Shown: in pieces, positions 22,216 to 33,899 of the stretch
Position numbering within the stretch: position 1 is the first letter of the stretch
How the letters are laid out: the number at the start of each line of letters is the position of its first letter
Assembly: GCF_900497805.2 (NCBI RefSeq)
Contig: NW_020954556.1
Location: forward strand, 29,738,588 to 29,802,587
DNA: 64,000 nucleotides
Reading direction: 5' to 3'
Source: Vombatus ursinus
Taxonomy: Eukaryota > Chordata > Mammalia > Diprotodontia > Vombatidae
Translations under genes and position numbers: made by a program
Notes under the pieces: generated by a model
Database searches by the model: none
What the model was told of the DNA's origin: nothing
What the model saw: the letters and a program-made list of their open reading frames with translations, nothing else

Positions 22216-22640
22216 TTATTTTACTTTTTATGTAAAATTTTTTGTATTTTATTTTTTCAATTATGTGTAATAACTTAATTTTTAAATTTTGAGTTCCAAA
22301 GTCTTTCCCTCCCTACCTTCCTCTCCATCCCCCTCCATAAGAAGGCAAGCAATTTGATATAGATTATGCATGTGCAATCATGCAAAACATATTTCTATAT
22401 TAGATGGTCATCTCCAGTCATCCTGATCTATATCTTGCCCCTAGACCCAGACAGCTCCAGAGGAGAAAGTGAAGCTGGTGACTTTGCACAACACTCCCTC
22501 CCTTAAATCTCATTCACCTGCATGTCATGGTATCACCTTCCTGATGTCATGGTCCTCTTCAAGAACAAAGGACAAACAACCACAACAACAATTTCCATAT
22601 TAGCCATGTTGTGAAAGGAAATAGACAAAAAATAAACAAG
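22216..22640 (-). mobile_element. L1 3'-UTR fragment (reverse) split by a SINE
   Basis: TTTTGAGTTCCAAAGTCTTT, then GCAAGCAATTTGATATAGAT, then CATGCAAAACATATTTCTAT are the complement of the 3' UTR carried by the L1 at 20,173-21,084. This is therefore a separate L1 tail inserted between ORF1 and the 5' UTR of the older L1. Confidence 0.7.
22404..22590 (+). repeat. 187 bp marsupial SINE, type with GAGGAGAAAGTGA core
   Basis: The insert is flanked by ATTTCTATATTAG (22,391-22,403) and ATTTCCATATTAG (22,591-22,603), a 13 bp duplication with one mismatch. Its body contains CTCCAGAGGAGAAAGTGAAG and GATGTCATGGTCCTCTTCAA and ends in (CAA)n. It lacks the usual CORE text, so it is a different SINE family from the others here. 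A second, partial copy lies at 32,470-32,570. Confidence 0.75.
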
Positions 22641-22644
22641 AAAA

Positions 22645-24053
22645 ATAAAGAATGTTTTTAAAAAGCGTGCTTCAATCTGCATCAATTCTTTCTCTGGAGG
22701 TGGATACATTTTTCATTCTTAAAAAAACAAAACAAAACCTCTTTAATGATTCTAAGAATTATTATTAGGCTTGTGTTCAGTCTGCATCTTTGTTTTTTAA
22801 GCTTTGCTTGTAGATGTTTTCAAATTATTGTCTCCTCTGTTTTTGCCTTGAACTTCTCTGTCATCATAGTAGCTCGTTCTGATGGGATTCTTTTTTGGTT
22901 TGCCCATTATTCTAACCTTCTTCTTGCCTTTGGACTTTATGTTAGTGCTAGGCTCTGTGCACTTCTGGGGGTAGAGGGGATGTCTGGCCTGAACTTCTGG
23001 CCTTTTATATCCTTCTGCTGCTTTCTGAGCCCAGTCTGGGGACCTGTAAGTTTTCAGTGCTTCTAAAGTGGTGTGATCCAGAGGACTGTTTACTGTCTTT
23101 CTAATCAGAGCTCTGCAAGTGCCCGACCCAGCCTCAAGTTTCTTGGCTTGTGCATGGTTGCATTTCAATAGGCTATTGCTACATCCATGACTCTTTGCCC
23201 ACTGGGACAGGCTGCAGGTTCAGAATGACTGAACTGCTGGTTCATCTTTGGTCTATTTGGTCTGTGACTCCTGCCCTGATTGCTCCATTCCAGGTTTAGA
23301 TGCTGGCCTAAAGGGTAGAACTGAGTCACCACTCTGCTCCTAGGCTCAGAGCCACACAGCTAAGTTTCTGGAACTTACTCCTTGCTTGATAGACAGCTAG
23401 AGTCCACTCATTTGTTATCACTCCTTTCTTCCCTAGATTGGTGACCCAGAACAGGGTAAGTCCAACAGAGCTCCCAGATAGTACCCATTCCTGTACCCAA
23501 TGTTAATTCAAGGCTCCCCTGGGATTTCTTTCTCTCTTGGTGCTTCCTGCCTTGTGCTCTGTCTTGATTCCCTTTCTATCTCTGGATACCTCACTGCCAC
23601 TTCTTGTTGTTCAGTCATTTCAGTTGTGTCTGACACTCTTCATGACCACATTTGGGGTTTTCTTGGCAAAGATACTGGATCTCTAGTTCATTTACAAATG
23701 AGGAAACTGAGGCAAACAGGGTTAAGTGACTTGCCCAGGGTCACACAGCTAGTAAGTGTTTGAGGCCGGATTTGAACTCGGGAAGATGAGTGGCATGGAG
23801 TTCTATCCACTGTGCCACCAAGTTTCCCCACTGCCCAGCAAACTTCTGGTGAGCTTTCACCACAGTGTCTGCAGGCCTCTCTGTCTGCTTGTCTCCCTAA
23901 GATGCCCTAGGCTAGAAAATGTCTAGATGTGACTTTTACTTGTTTTCCTGATCAGAATTTTATTTGCAGCATTTTCTAGGTCGTTGTGGATGGGGTGTGC
24001 TGGATGAGCTAGGCAAAAATGCTTCCTCTCACTATGCCATCTTGATTCCACCC
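22645..24053 (-). mobile_element. L1 5' UTR (reverse), third block
   Basis: The stretch is GC-richer, has broken small ORFs, and ends at 24,053 with the complement GCCATCTTGATTCCACCC. That resembles the start of mammalian L1 5' UTRs ('...caagatggc...'). Similar sequence occurs in reverse at 32,600-33,760 and 54,900-55,676. It is interrupted by a SINE at 23,603-23,829. Confidence 0.65.
23603..23829 (-). repeat. Mar-1-type CORE-SINE (reverse)
   Basis: The complement of the BovB-like tail (TTGTTGTTCAGTCATTTCAG, then GGGGTTTTCTTGGCAAAGAT) is followed by the complement of the CORE (GACTTGCCCAGGGTCACACA) and of the head (ATCCACTGTGCCACCAAG). Confidence 0.85.
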
Positions 24054-24560
24054 AGATATGCTTATTTTTAATAATAACAATACCAAAATATGACCCTTTT
24101 CCTTTATATCCTTTGCAACAAATGAATAGAATTCTGGATTTATCCTTATTGGTGATTTTAATAAATTTTCTGCAACAGTACTGATTTTAAGAAAGATCAC
24201 GTTGTTCCTCATTTATCCTTACACAGAATATATTTTGTAACCCCCATGCCTACTTTCTCATTTCTATAAAATATTTTTTAAAGAAAAAAGTTTTATTGAT
24301 GTCCTTTATTTTTGTATGATGGTTATTTTTGGAAATTCCCCCTCTTCCATCTCTGAAATTCAGCCCTCTCTTGTAATAAGGAAGACTAATTAAGCAAGAC
24401 CAAACCAAACCGAACCAAGAAAAAAAAATTCAGTGGCCATATTTGACCATATATTTAACATTCTGCCTTCGTAGCTCTGTGAGATAGATTTATGCATCAA
24501 ATCTATTCTTAATGACAGTAAGATAAGTTCTGAAAAAGAAAGCCCTGGAGCATTGGCATA
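24054..24560. other. Unassigned AT-rich sequence
   Basis: No gene recognised. 24,290-24,450 resembles reverse-oriented L1-type 3' UTR text but is too diverged to claim. Confidence 0.35.
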
Positions 24561-24567
24561 TTGTGAG

Positions 24568-24735
24568 ACAGCATGACATATAAAGCATGCTATACTTGGA
24601 GTCTGGAAGACATGAGTTAGAATCCATCCTCAGGCACTTACTGTGTGACTCTGGGTGATGAGACAATAACATAATCTGCCTTCCAGATTGGTTGTTGTAA
24701 GGATCAAATAAGATGATAAATAACGTGTTTACACG
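24568..24735 (+). repeat. CORE-SINE fragment
   Basis: ACTTGGAGTCTGGAAGACAT and CAGGCACTTACTGTGTGACT are MIR-like, with an L2-like tail. Confidence 0.6.
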
Positions 24736-25470
24736 AAGAACAACTCTGGCAGGAGAGAAGATTTCCTCTCTAGATGTAGCACAGAGAACTTAAATGTAAC
24801 AAACAGCAGTTCCAGGACAGAGGAAGCACAACATCAGAACAGATCACTTGCTCAAGATATGGACTAACCCCCAAACAGGTTCCAATAGATGTAAATTTGA
24901 TGAATAGTAAAAGGGTACCAAACTCTTACCCTTTCTCCTGGTCCTTAGCAGAGAGACCACCTGGTGGTTAGCTGGGGGCAGTACATACTAGAGAGGTATT
25001 ACTGGTCAAAACTTTCAGTAAATTTTGGAAATGACTGAAGCATATGGAGGTTGCTGTCACCCAGAAGAGTGGAAGACTTGAATAACGATATAAATGTTAG
25101 CTATTACTAAAGGAGTCAATAACTTCTCCTTGCACATGCCTTGGCTACATTGTTCCCCATATGTGTAGCTCTCTACTTGGGACTTCTATGTGTGTCCACT
25201 CTTTTCCCTGATACTGGGTATACTTGTTGGAAAGTACACCTCAGGTTTATAGAGAAGACATTTTATTCCTACACCACTTCAGTAAATGCTTTAGCTTTGA
25301 GCTCATTGCGTCCTCTGGCTGATGACTAAAAGACAAAAATGATGGGAGCTTGTAAGTTTTAGGAATATAGAGTATAGTTCATGAGTACCTTGAGGCTGGG
25401 ATAGTAGTCCTCGAGGGGACTCAATAATGAATGATTTTGGGAAAAGTAGCTACAAAAGAAAGCTACACAT
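24736..25470. other. Unassigned sequence
   Basis: No repeat or gene recognised. Confidence 0.4.
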
Positions 25471-25472
25471 GA

Positions 25473-25672
25473 ATTGTTTCAAATGATACTCACAGCCACC
25501 CTGTGAATAGGTATTATTATCACCTTTTTGCTGATGAAGAAGTCAAAGTTCAGAGAGTCTAAAAAGTTTGTCTGAGGCCACATGGTTAGAAAGTATGTTA
25601 GGAAAAATTTGAAGCCGGGTCCTACTAATCCCAGGTCCAGCACTCTATTTACTACTCCACCCTATGTATCTT
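25473..25672 (-). repeat. CORE-SINE, MIR-like (reverse)
   Basis: A worn complement: TGAAGAAGTCAAAGTTCAGA, then CTGAGGCCACATGGTTAGAA, then ATTTGAAGCCGGGTCCTACT. Confidence 0.6.
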
Positions 25673-25744
25673 TATATTTAAGTATATATGCATACCTCAA
25701 TCTCCTTGAGATGGCTAGCAGTTAGCTGAAGTTTGTTACTTAAA

Positions 25745-26270
25745 ATATATTTGTGGTGTAAGAACGAGAGCCATTTCCCAACAGAGAAGTCATCAAATGA
25801 TAGGAACAGGCAGTTTTCAAGAAGAAATGCAATCTATCCACAACCATGTGAAATAAAAGTTCCAAATTATTAGTTACAAAATATACATTAAAACAACTTT
25901 TATTTTTCACCTTATTCCCTTCAAATTGGCAAAGATGGCAAAAGACAGAGATGGTAACTGTTGGAGTTGCTATGGGAAGACAGACATACTAATTCTCTTT
26001 TGGTGGTTCTATGAATTGGTCCAAAAGTTCTGGAAAACAAGTTGGAATTATATAAAGTCTTTAAACTGTATATACACTTTGACTCAGTGACATAACTACT
26101 ATATATTTATCCCAAGTTGGTTAAAGAGACCTTAAAGAAAGGTCTCATACATACAAAAAAGTTTATCATACCATCTTTTGTAGTAGCAAAGAACTGGAAG
26201 GAAAGTAGGTGCTCATTGATTGGGAATGAATGGAAAAATTATGTTATTTAAATAAAGGGATAGAGCTGGA
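25745..26270 (+). mobile_element. L1 ORF2 C-terminal fragment
   Basis: The sequence runs in the same order as the L1 tails at 20,180 and 57,130: TCAAATTGGCAAAGATGGCA, then a 'ttttggtggttctatgaatt' segment, then AAAGAACTGGAAGGAAAGTA. Frames are broken. Confidence 0.6.
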
Positions 26271-26810
26271 CCATTGACTTCCTTTTTAAAAAAAGATTTT
26301 TATTATTATCTTTTGCTTTTATATTGGCTATGTTTTCCTATATGCCACTCCCCCATCCCTTCCTAAACAATGATCCTTTCTAACTAAGAAGAGAAAAATG
26401 AAATCCAGGAAAACCAGTCAACACATCAAGAAAGTCTGATGTTACAGGAAATGTTCTATACACATAGAACCATCAACTCTTCAAAGGAGTGGGACAAGAT
26501 ACCTTCTAATATATTTTCTTTGCAGCTAAGCTTGGTCATTTTAATTTTGTAACATTCAGTTTTAACTATTTTATTGTTGTTCTTTCTATTTGCATTGTGG
26601 TAATCACTGTGTATATTGTTTTCCTTTCTTCACTCCATCCCCAAGCTACATTTATGTGCCTATTTGGTAAGCAGCCAAATTTCTGGGCATTGTTCATTTC
26701 TGTGCTTTGGCAGTGGGATTTCTTTGTTCATTTATAGTGCCACCTGGTGTCAGAATCTCATTAAGCTTTCCAGATTTCTCTTGGATTGAGACCCTTCAAA
26801 ACTTCCAGGC

Positions 26811-28531
26811 TAGTGATTCCCAATGATTTTTGTTCTGCAAATACCTTTCAACAAGAAAAATGTGTTGTGAGCCACCAGATTCACTCATTGTTTACAATAA
26901 CTATAATGACAACTTTTGCCTCCCCAATATCCAAATTAAAATAATTATAATTATAAAATATAAAAATTTATCCTACATGTAAATATAAAAAGTCTAAACA
27001 CAAAATTAGAGAACTAATTATAAAATAATTACAAATATTTTATGACTGACATAAGAATTAAAAGTCATTCAGCCAGATTTCAGAAGCTTACTATTTTCTA
27101 CAAATTATTTACAAATAAATTTCTTTATTTTACAACTTTTGTTGAATATGAATAACATTTTAATGAAATAAGTTACAACTCTGAAGCTGTTTAACATAAT
27201 ATAATAATCATATGTAAACTTAATTTTGATATTGGATTTTTAACTTGTACAAAGATTTGCAATGTTTGGTTTAAACACCCTCCTCTCCCCCCAATCTTGT
27301 CTGGTCCTTTATTCAACTTATTTCTGTATTTTGATTTGAAACAAGAATAAAGTAAAAATGATCACACACAAATATGTGGTGGAAAATGGTAGGAGAATTT
27401 TACAAGTTCAACTCAATGATCAATAGAAGTTTATTTTAAAAATTTTAAGTTACCTAACCAATCAATGAAAATGAATAGCTTGTTAGGATTAAAGATATTT
27501 GCTTTTCTACTAACTAACAATAAGTGTTATATTAAATGATAAATGTGCTTAACATTAAATTGCAAATATTTCTTAATTTTTTCAAACAATATTTATATAT
27601 AAGGTAATTTTGGTAAGGAAAGTATCATTTCAGACATGACTTTCTTCTCTTCTACTACTGGAAAACTAGCTATATTCTCATATAAACTACTACATGATTG
27701 ACCCATGTTGCCTATCAGTTCTTCTGAAAATCTGCTAGATAGAAGGATAGTAGCATAAGCAGAGGATACATTTAAATAGGAAAACCAGCCTGAAGGCTTG
27801 TTTCTGCAGAATATTTGTGATGATCCACCATCATTTCAAGATAGCTTATAATGTGCATTATCAGTGATCATGATTTACAAACAGCCTGACATTTGTGCTA
27901 CAAGAATGCAATGTTCATAACATTTTGTTTTTTTAAAATAGTATCTTATTTTTCCCAATTATAGGTAAAGATAATTTTTAGCATTCATTTTCAGAAAGTT
28001 TTGAGTTCCAAGATTTTGTCCCCCCCCTTCCTCCCTTCCCCTCCCCTCTTCTTAAAATGGTAAGCAATTTGATATAGGTTATATACATTCGTAACATTTT
28101 GATCTTATGATTATATAGCTGATAAGGTACAATTACAGGGTAACAAGGGGAACTAGGAAGTTACACTGTTGCACTGTATAGAATACAAATGACAATCCAT
28201 TTGGAATCGTTTTGTATTTGAATGTCAAACTCTTGCAGTGATTTGGAAACAACTTGATGACATTTGAGAAACTGCAAGAAAACACTCCAGTCAGAGTTTC
28301 GAGTAATCTCTGCACAAACACCAAAATCTTTGTATGCATGATCACAATGGTTTGAAACATTGCGGAAACAAGCCTATGATATTTCAAATGTGCATTCTTG
28401 TTTGAAGGGGGAAAATATATATTTGTAACATAATAGGGCAATTTACTGCTTAAGGCACCTTTAAAATTTCTTTTTTTTTTTTTTTTAGCACACACCCCCT
28501 GTACCGTTGGAACCCTAAATGGGAACCACTG
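26811..28531. mobile_element. hAT DNA transposon, degraded, ~1.7 kb
   Basis: The ends are inverted repeats. The left end reads TAGTGATTCCC and the right end, on the other strand, CAGTGGTTCCC, which is the classic hAT/Charlie-type terminus. Eight bases flank each side (TTCCAGGC at 26,803-26,810 and CTCCAGGC at 28,532-28,539) with 7 of 8 identical, matching the 8 bp hAT target duplication. The interior is AT-rich. A 120-codon minus-strand ORF (28,133-28,495) lies near the right end, but I cannot show that it is transposase. A reverse L1 3'-UTR tail (about 27,940-28,095) sits inside. Confidence 0.65.
27940..28095 (-). mobile_element. L1 3'-UTR tail (reverse) inside the hAT element
   Basis: TTTGAGTTCCAAGATTTTGT and GGTAAGCAATTTGATATAGG match the complement of the local L1 3' UTR. 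It is an insertion later than the hAT element. Confidence 0.6.
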
Positions 28532-28684
28532 CTCCAGGCTAACTTTTTGTGCAATGTTAATCTTAAAAAGTCAATTATACCATACCGACATCATGGAAAG
28601 TATCAGAACATATTCCTCAGTTGGTTAAAATGTCACATACTCTATTAGCAGAGAAAAGTCTCAGCAATTTACTTCAAGGTTCAG

Positions 28685-29050
28685 GTCAAGCACCACCTAC
28701 TAAATCAAGTCTTTTCTGATCCTTCCGCTGGTAGTGGTCTCCCTCCCAAATTATCTTGTAATAATAGACAATATAATTCTAATAATAATCTTGTAAAAAC
28801 AGAAATTTGACACAAACATATACATGTACCTGTCTCCCCAGGTTAGAATGTAAGCTCCTTGAGGAGAGGTATTGTTTAATTTTTGTTTTTGTATGCACAG
28901 TGCCTAGCACAGTGACAAAATTTAATCAGCCCAAAAGCATTTATTAAATGCCTTTTATGTGCCAGGCACTCTGCTAGATACTGAGGATTCAAAGACAAAA
29001 ATTAAATAATCCTAGCCTTCAGGGAGCTTATATTCTTTCAGAGGTGATAA
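28685..29050. repeat. L2 3' end (+) followed by L2 3' end (-)
   Basis: 28,685-28,918 runs in sense (GAATGTAAGCTCCTTGAGGA, then CAGTGCCTAGCACAGTGAC). 28,925-29,050 runs in reverse (AAAGCATTTATTAAATGCCT, then TGTGCCAGGCACTCTGC, then CAGGGAGCTTATATTCT). The two ends meet head to tail across 28,920 in opposite orientation. Confidence 0.75.
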
Positions 29051-30040
29051 CACATTCATATTGCAATCCCAATGGGAAAATTGACAAGAAGAGGGGAATA
29101 AGTACAGGAGTTTTGGGTGAAAGACAAAAGCTTCAGTGCAGGGATGTGAATGGAGAAAGGGAGAAATTCCAGCAGGCAATTCCTTTCATACCAGAGACTG
29201 GGTGTTTGAAGGTGGCTGATCCCCTTGGCTTCTGACTCTGTGATTGTGACCCTGATGGGTGTGGCTTATCTCTTCCTCTTTGGGAGACTGAAAAAAGTGA
29301 CATGTTTTAATTCCTCCCTCCCCTCACTCTTCTTCTTCCTGCAGATGCCAGATATTTACTCTCAAATTCCTCTTTTCTTCAAGCTGTTTATAATTATGGA
29401 TTTGCATAATATTTTAAAAGGTGGCTTACTCTTGATATAAGATTATGACCAGTAATCCATTGTGATTTGTGTACGCGTTTTTTTTTTTTTGTTTTTTTTT
29501 TGTCAGTGATGGGGAGTGGGGAGGCTAAAGAAAGAGCCATTGAATGACTTGTGGAATACAGAGATAAAGGTTTGTATCTTCAAAACACCAGTATCTTTTT
29601 TTGCCCCAAGCTGGAAGCTGAGCCAAATGACAGAAAGATTTATGGTTTTGATTTATTAATAACTTGAATAAGCTTTCCAATAGCAAAGAAGATTAAGCAA
29701 TGCAGATTTGGTTCTTCCATTGATTTTTTCCATAGGCTAAAATCATGAGCCCTGTAGACATGGACTTTTTGTTGAAGGGAGCCACATTGTCTTTTCTATT
29801 GCTTTCTCCCTGTGTTTACTCTGTAGTAAGGGTAGTGACTAGGGAAGAGGTTTGTTCATAGAGGATGAAGAAGACTGTGGTCTGAGAACTGTCTACACTC
29901 ACAATCCAAGCAGGATGAAGTCAACTCCCAATCCTCCACCTAATGAGTAACATGGTTCTCATTACATTTTCCGATATATATTCTTATAACTGAAGCTTTT
30001 CCAGCTGAATCCTTCCCTTTTCACTAAGCAAAGCAGCAAA
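29051..30040. other. Unassigned sequence
   Basis: No repeat or gene recognised, apart from a T-rich run at 29,479-29,501. A 71-codon ORF at 29,225-29,440 is hydrophobic and without signature. Confidence 0.4.
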
Positions 30041-30149
30041 CAGCATGCTTTGCTACTACAAATCAGAGGAAAAGAACATTGCCTCTTTCTCTCTAGAGAC
30101 ACTCTTTCGAGACACCATTTCCTGTGCTCATATAAGTATCACCTACCCT

Positions 30150-30530
30150 TGGGGGGCCCCCTCTCTCTCTGGTGGAAGGTGGACAGTGGAATGCTCTTTC
30201 CAGATATTCCATTTAGGGAGGGCACTCAGAACAGCCATCTTGTCATTTTCCATCCATCCAGGCTAGCTATCTCATTTCCCACTGGCTGCACTCCTGGACT
30301 TTATCATGCCCTCTGGAATCTCATTATCCTGCAGGGTCACATCAACCAGGAATCTCCTCAGTATCCTCTGCTCTTGGACCCCCTACTCCCCCAGCCCAGC
30401 CCTTCCTCTCTGGTTGGGCAGGATGAAGAGAGTGTGGAGAACTCCTCCCAGATCCTCCATTTAAGCAGGCCTCCCAGGGCAGTCATTAGTTACCACCCAA
30501 CCACACTCGTGGACTCCATCATGCCCTAGT
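30150..30530 (+). repeat. Two-copy tandem duplication, unit ~240 bp, diverged
   Basis: GATATTCCATTTAGGGAGGG ... CTGGACTTTATCATGCCCTC in the first unit matches GATCCTCCATTTAAGCAGGC ... GTGGACTCCATCATGCCCTA in the second. A 159-codon ORF spans both, but its frame is not supported by any protein motif. I cannot name the family. Confidence 0.5.
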
Positions 30531-30584
30531 GTGGGGTACCTTCTCTTCACTCTTGCGTTTTCCGTTTCTTTTAATGTGCCTTTC

Positions 30585-30705
30585 CTCTTCAGATTGTGAT
30601 CTCATTGAGGGCAGTGAGTTTTTTGCTTTTCTTTGTATCACTAATACTTATCACAGTGCCTGGCACACAGTAGGCACTTAGTAAATGTTTACTGATTGAC
30701 TGATA
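30585..30705 (+). repeat. L2 LINE 3' end
   Basis: CAGATTGTGATCTCATTGAG, CACAGTGCCTGGCACACAGT, and AGTAAATGTTTACTGATTGA are L2 3'-end motifs. Confidence 0.8.
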
Positions 30706-31165
30706 AACACATTCACCAACCATCTGTAGGTGAAACTCTCCAGATGCAAATAATACAAAAGTAAGGAAGAGCTACCTCCTTTTCCCCTAAAAGAGAGCCT
30801 TAGTAAATTTAGCCGGTCTCCATTTTCTGTCTGCATGACTAAGAGATATGAATCATTAATGCCAAGAAGACAGAACAGTTTCTTAGTGCCTAACACCTAA
30901 GCCAGGTAAACAAGCCCTGACACATGCCAAGCTACAAGATGAGCTATCAGCTACCTTACTGTTAATAACTATTGACCCATTAGATTTCTCAGAACTTCAG
31001 AGAAGGGTGAAAACTGGGCAGGATCTCACAGAAATTTAGTTCAATACCTTTTCCTGAGAGAAATAAAAAGGCTGGCTATAACATAGGTGGTCAGCAAATA
31101 CTTGTTAATTAGATGATAAACTAATCTCTGCTAGGACAGGGACTGAGTAGCTAAGTAAATGGTGC
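30706..31165. other. Unassigned sequence
   Basis: Nothing recognised. Confidence 0.4.
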
Positions 31166-31167
31166 AG

Positions 31168-31325
31168 TTCAAATCTAGCCTCAGACATTTACTAGCTGTG
31201 TGACCCTGGGCAAGTCCCTTAACCCTGTGTGCCTCAGTTCCTCATCTATAAAATTAATACTACAGTATCTTTGTCAAGAAAACCCCAAATGGGATCACGA
31301 AGAGTCGGACACGATGAACAAGAAG
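31168..31325 (+). repeat. Mar-1-type CORE-SINE, 5'-truncated
   Basis: ACTAGCTGTGTGACCCTGGG is followed by the BovB-like tail GTCAAGAAAACCCCAAATGG and ACGAAGAGTCGGACACGATG. It is one of the less diverged SINEs here. Confidence 0.8.
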
Positions 31326-31439
31326 GAAAGGGATTCAGTACCATTTTATTATTAAAAACTCCCCTTGGTCCTTTGTGGAAATCCTCACTAGATGGTTAGC
31401 AAGATAAATGTTCACTCTCCTTTTTAAAAATGACTCACA

Positions 31440-33760
31440 ATGTTTCATGTTTGGCAAAGCATTTCATTCTTTTGGTCAACAACTTATGGGGGAAAGCAGT
31501 GACATGGAGTAATATTTTTCTCCCACTTCCCACCCCACTTAAAAAGAAAAAAATCTCTACATGTATAATCAAGCAAAATAAATTTCTGCCTTGATTATGC
31601 CCCCCACAAAGTCTCAATCTGTATTACGAGTCCAATATCGCCTCTTTCAGAAGGTGGATAGCATGTTTTATCATCAGTACTTCAGAATTGTTGTTGGTCA
31701 TTAATTACTGATTAGTTTCTAAGTCTTTCAAAGTTTTCTGTCTTTTTATTGTTACTGTATAAATTGTTCTCCTGGTTCTGCTCACTTTAGTCTGCATCAG
31801 TTCATTTAAGTTTTCCCAGGTTTTTCTGAAGCCATCCCCTTCATAATTTCTTACAGCATATTAATATTCTGTCACATTTATATACCATAACTTGTTCAGC
31901 CATTTCATTCCCCAAGGGATGGGCACTCCCCCAATTGCCAATATTTTGCTACTTCAGAAAGAGGCTTAAATAGCTAGAAATATTTTTGTACATCCTTTGT
32001 TTGGTTTAAGGCTAATCCCTTGATCTACCCTTTATCTCTACCCTTCTCTTTCCTCAATTTCCCCAATGAGTGAATGTGTTTCTGTAGTCAACTCACATGT
32101 ATGTATATTATTCTTTCCTTTGCCCAAAACAGTTCAGATGAGAGCAAAGTTCCTATCGCCTTCATTCCCCCGACTCCTTCAGTGTTTGTACAGGCACTCC
32201 AATTAATGTGGGACAATTTCCCCTACCCTTCCAATGTCTTGGAATTGGAATTCTACTGTATTTCTCGTCCCCTCCCTCTCCATTCAGATGATCATAATAT
32301 AACAGACCGGAGGTCTGCCCTCTGTAAATCCAAATTAGAATGTAAATAGTTCATCCTCTTTTACTTCTTTATGGTAGTTTCTACGTACCTTCTTGTTTCC
32401 CTTTACTCCTGTGTTTGCACTTGAAAGTTTTATGCAGTTTTGGTCTTCTCATTAGGAATGTTTGGATGTTGTCTGGATCCAAATGGCTCCAGAGGAGAAA
32501 GTGAGGCTGGTGACTTTGCACAGCCCTCCCTCACTTAAATCCAATTTACTTGCTGGCATCAACTCCTTTAGTGTGTAATCACCATAGCTTTTTAATGGTG
32601 AGAATATTTGTTTCCTCATTTTTCTATCTACTTTTTCTTCCTTCCCTCCTTCAGGTTTTATGTTAGGGTTGGGCTCTGTGAACTTTTGGAGGGAATGTCT
32701 GGGCTAAGCTTGTGCTCTCCTGGAGCCTCCTGCTGCTTTCTTGATGGAGGTATTAAATGTTACGTTATTCCAGGATCTCTGGCACAGCTCAGGTTTGGGC
32801 TCCATATGCTAGTAGGGCTTCCAAAGTGTTCTGATCCAGAGCAAAGTGATTGCTTCACTCCTGGTCTCAGCTCTGCAACTTTCTGACTTGGCTTTGGAAG
32901 CAATACTCCTAAGTTGAAGTTCCAGTAGACGGCTGGAACACTCATCCACTAGGAGGAAAGCTGTGTAGGTCTGAAGTGACAGAATTGTAGGCTCCTCGCT
33001 AGTTTATGATCCCTGCTCTTGTCATTCCACTACAGGCTTCAGACTGGGCTGGTGGCCAGAACTGAGACTCTGCTCAGCTCCTGGTGTCAGAGCCACAAAG
33101 ACGTCTTCTGCTTCTTAACTTGCTCCTTGCTCAGCACACAGTCGAGGGGCCTTAATGTGTACTGCCATCCCTAAGTGCAGGTTTCCTCCATGTCCACCTT
33201 GGATCTTTGACCTGAGACTGGGTGGTGTGACAAAACTGACAACTGGCACATATTCCTGTTTCTGGCACTAGGTTGGGTTTCTGCTAAATAGGTCTGAGAC
33301 CTCGTCTGGCCCTGGGGCAGAGTTTTTGTCTGCTTTTTGACCCTGTGCTGGAATATTTTGTGAGGCTGTTCCTGGCTAAACTCCAAAACCAGTGCTCCAG
33401 AGCCTTCTGTCTCCATGCACTTTTTTTTCCTTGGATTTACCAACCCCAACTAGGTTCTAGATCTGTGTGCAATTGTGGGGTATGGCTTGGTAACACTTCT
33501 TTCTCATACTCTGTCACTTTGGCTCTGCCTCTCCATGGAGTAATCTTGCTGAAAAGTGCAGAATTATTGCTTCCTAGATGACCAATATTTTCTGCAGTAT
33601 TTACCCCTTGAAGTATTGCTGTTTTCCATTCAGATCCTACTTTGATGTCTCGTTGTGGCACAGGGGTCATGCTGGATTCTCAAAAGGCAGTGGCAGTGGA
33701 GTATGAGCTCTTGCAGGTCCCACCAACGTGGAAAGACTCTGATTTAAAGCCAGGGGATGG
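31440..33760 (-). mobile_element. Half-L1 (HAL1-like) element, reverse
   Basis: Read on the minus strand, the order is an L1-type 5' UTR (33,760 to 32,600), an ORF1 remnant (about 32,460 to 32,350), then 3' sequence homologous to that of the second such element at 53,335-55,676 (for example 'gttcagatgagagcaaagtt' here against 'gttcacataagagtaaggta' there). No ORF2 reverse-transcriptase sequence intervenes. A SINE piece (32,470-32,570) replaces part of ORF1. The left limit is uncertain. Confidence 0.5.
32470..32570 (+). repeat. SINE, GAGGAGAAAGTGA type, partial
   Basis: GGCTCCAGAGGAGAAAGTGA and GGCTGGTGACTTTGCACAGC match the full copy at 22,404-22,590. Confidence 0.7.
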
Positions 33761-33899
33761 GCTGCAGGTTTACTGTTTAAATTGTTTACTCTTTATTTTT
33801 TGAGAGGCTCATTAGCAGAAGACTGACAACCAGGTGACATTCTTTTTTAGCTCTAGCAAGCAGCTGAGACTGTCTACTAAGGTAGGCGAACCCCTACAC

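Noticed and set aside
22746-23168. ORFs of 106 and 123 codons on opposite strands
   Set aside because: They fall in the reverse L1 5' UTR; similar blocks recur at 32.6-33.8 kb and 54.9-55.7 kb.
30050-30529. 159-codon ORF as a possible gene
   Set aside because: It lies across a diverged tandem duplication and has no protein motif, splice context or conserved start.
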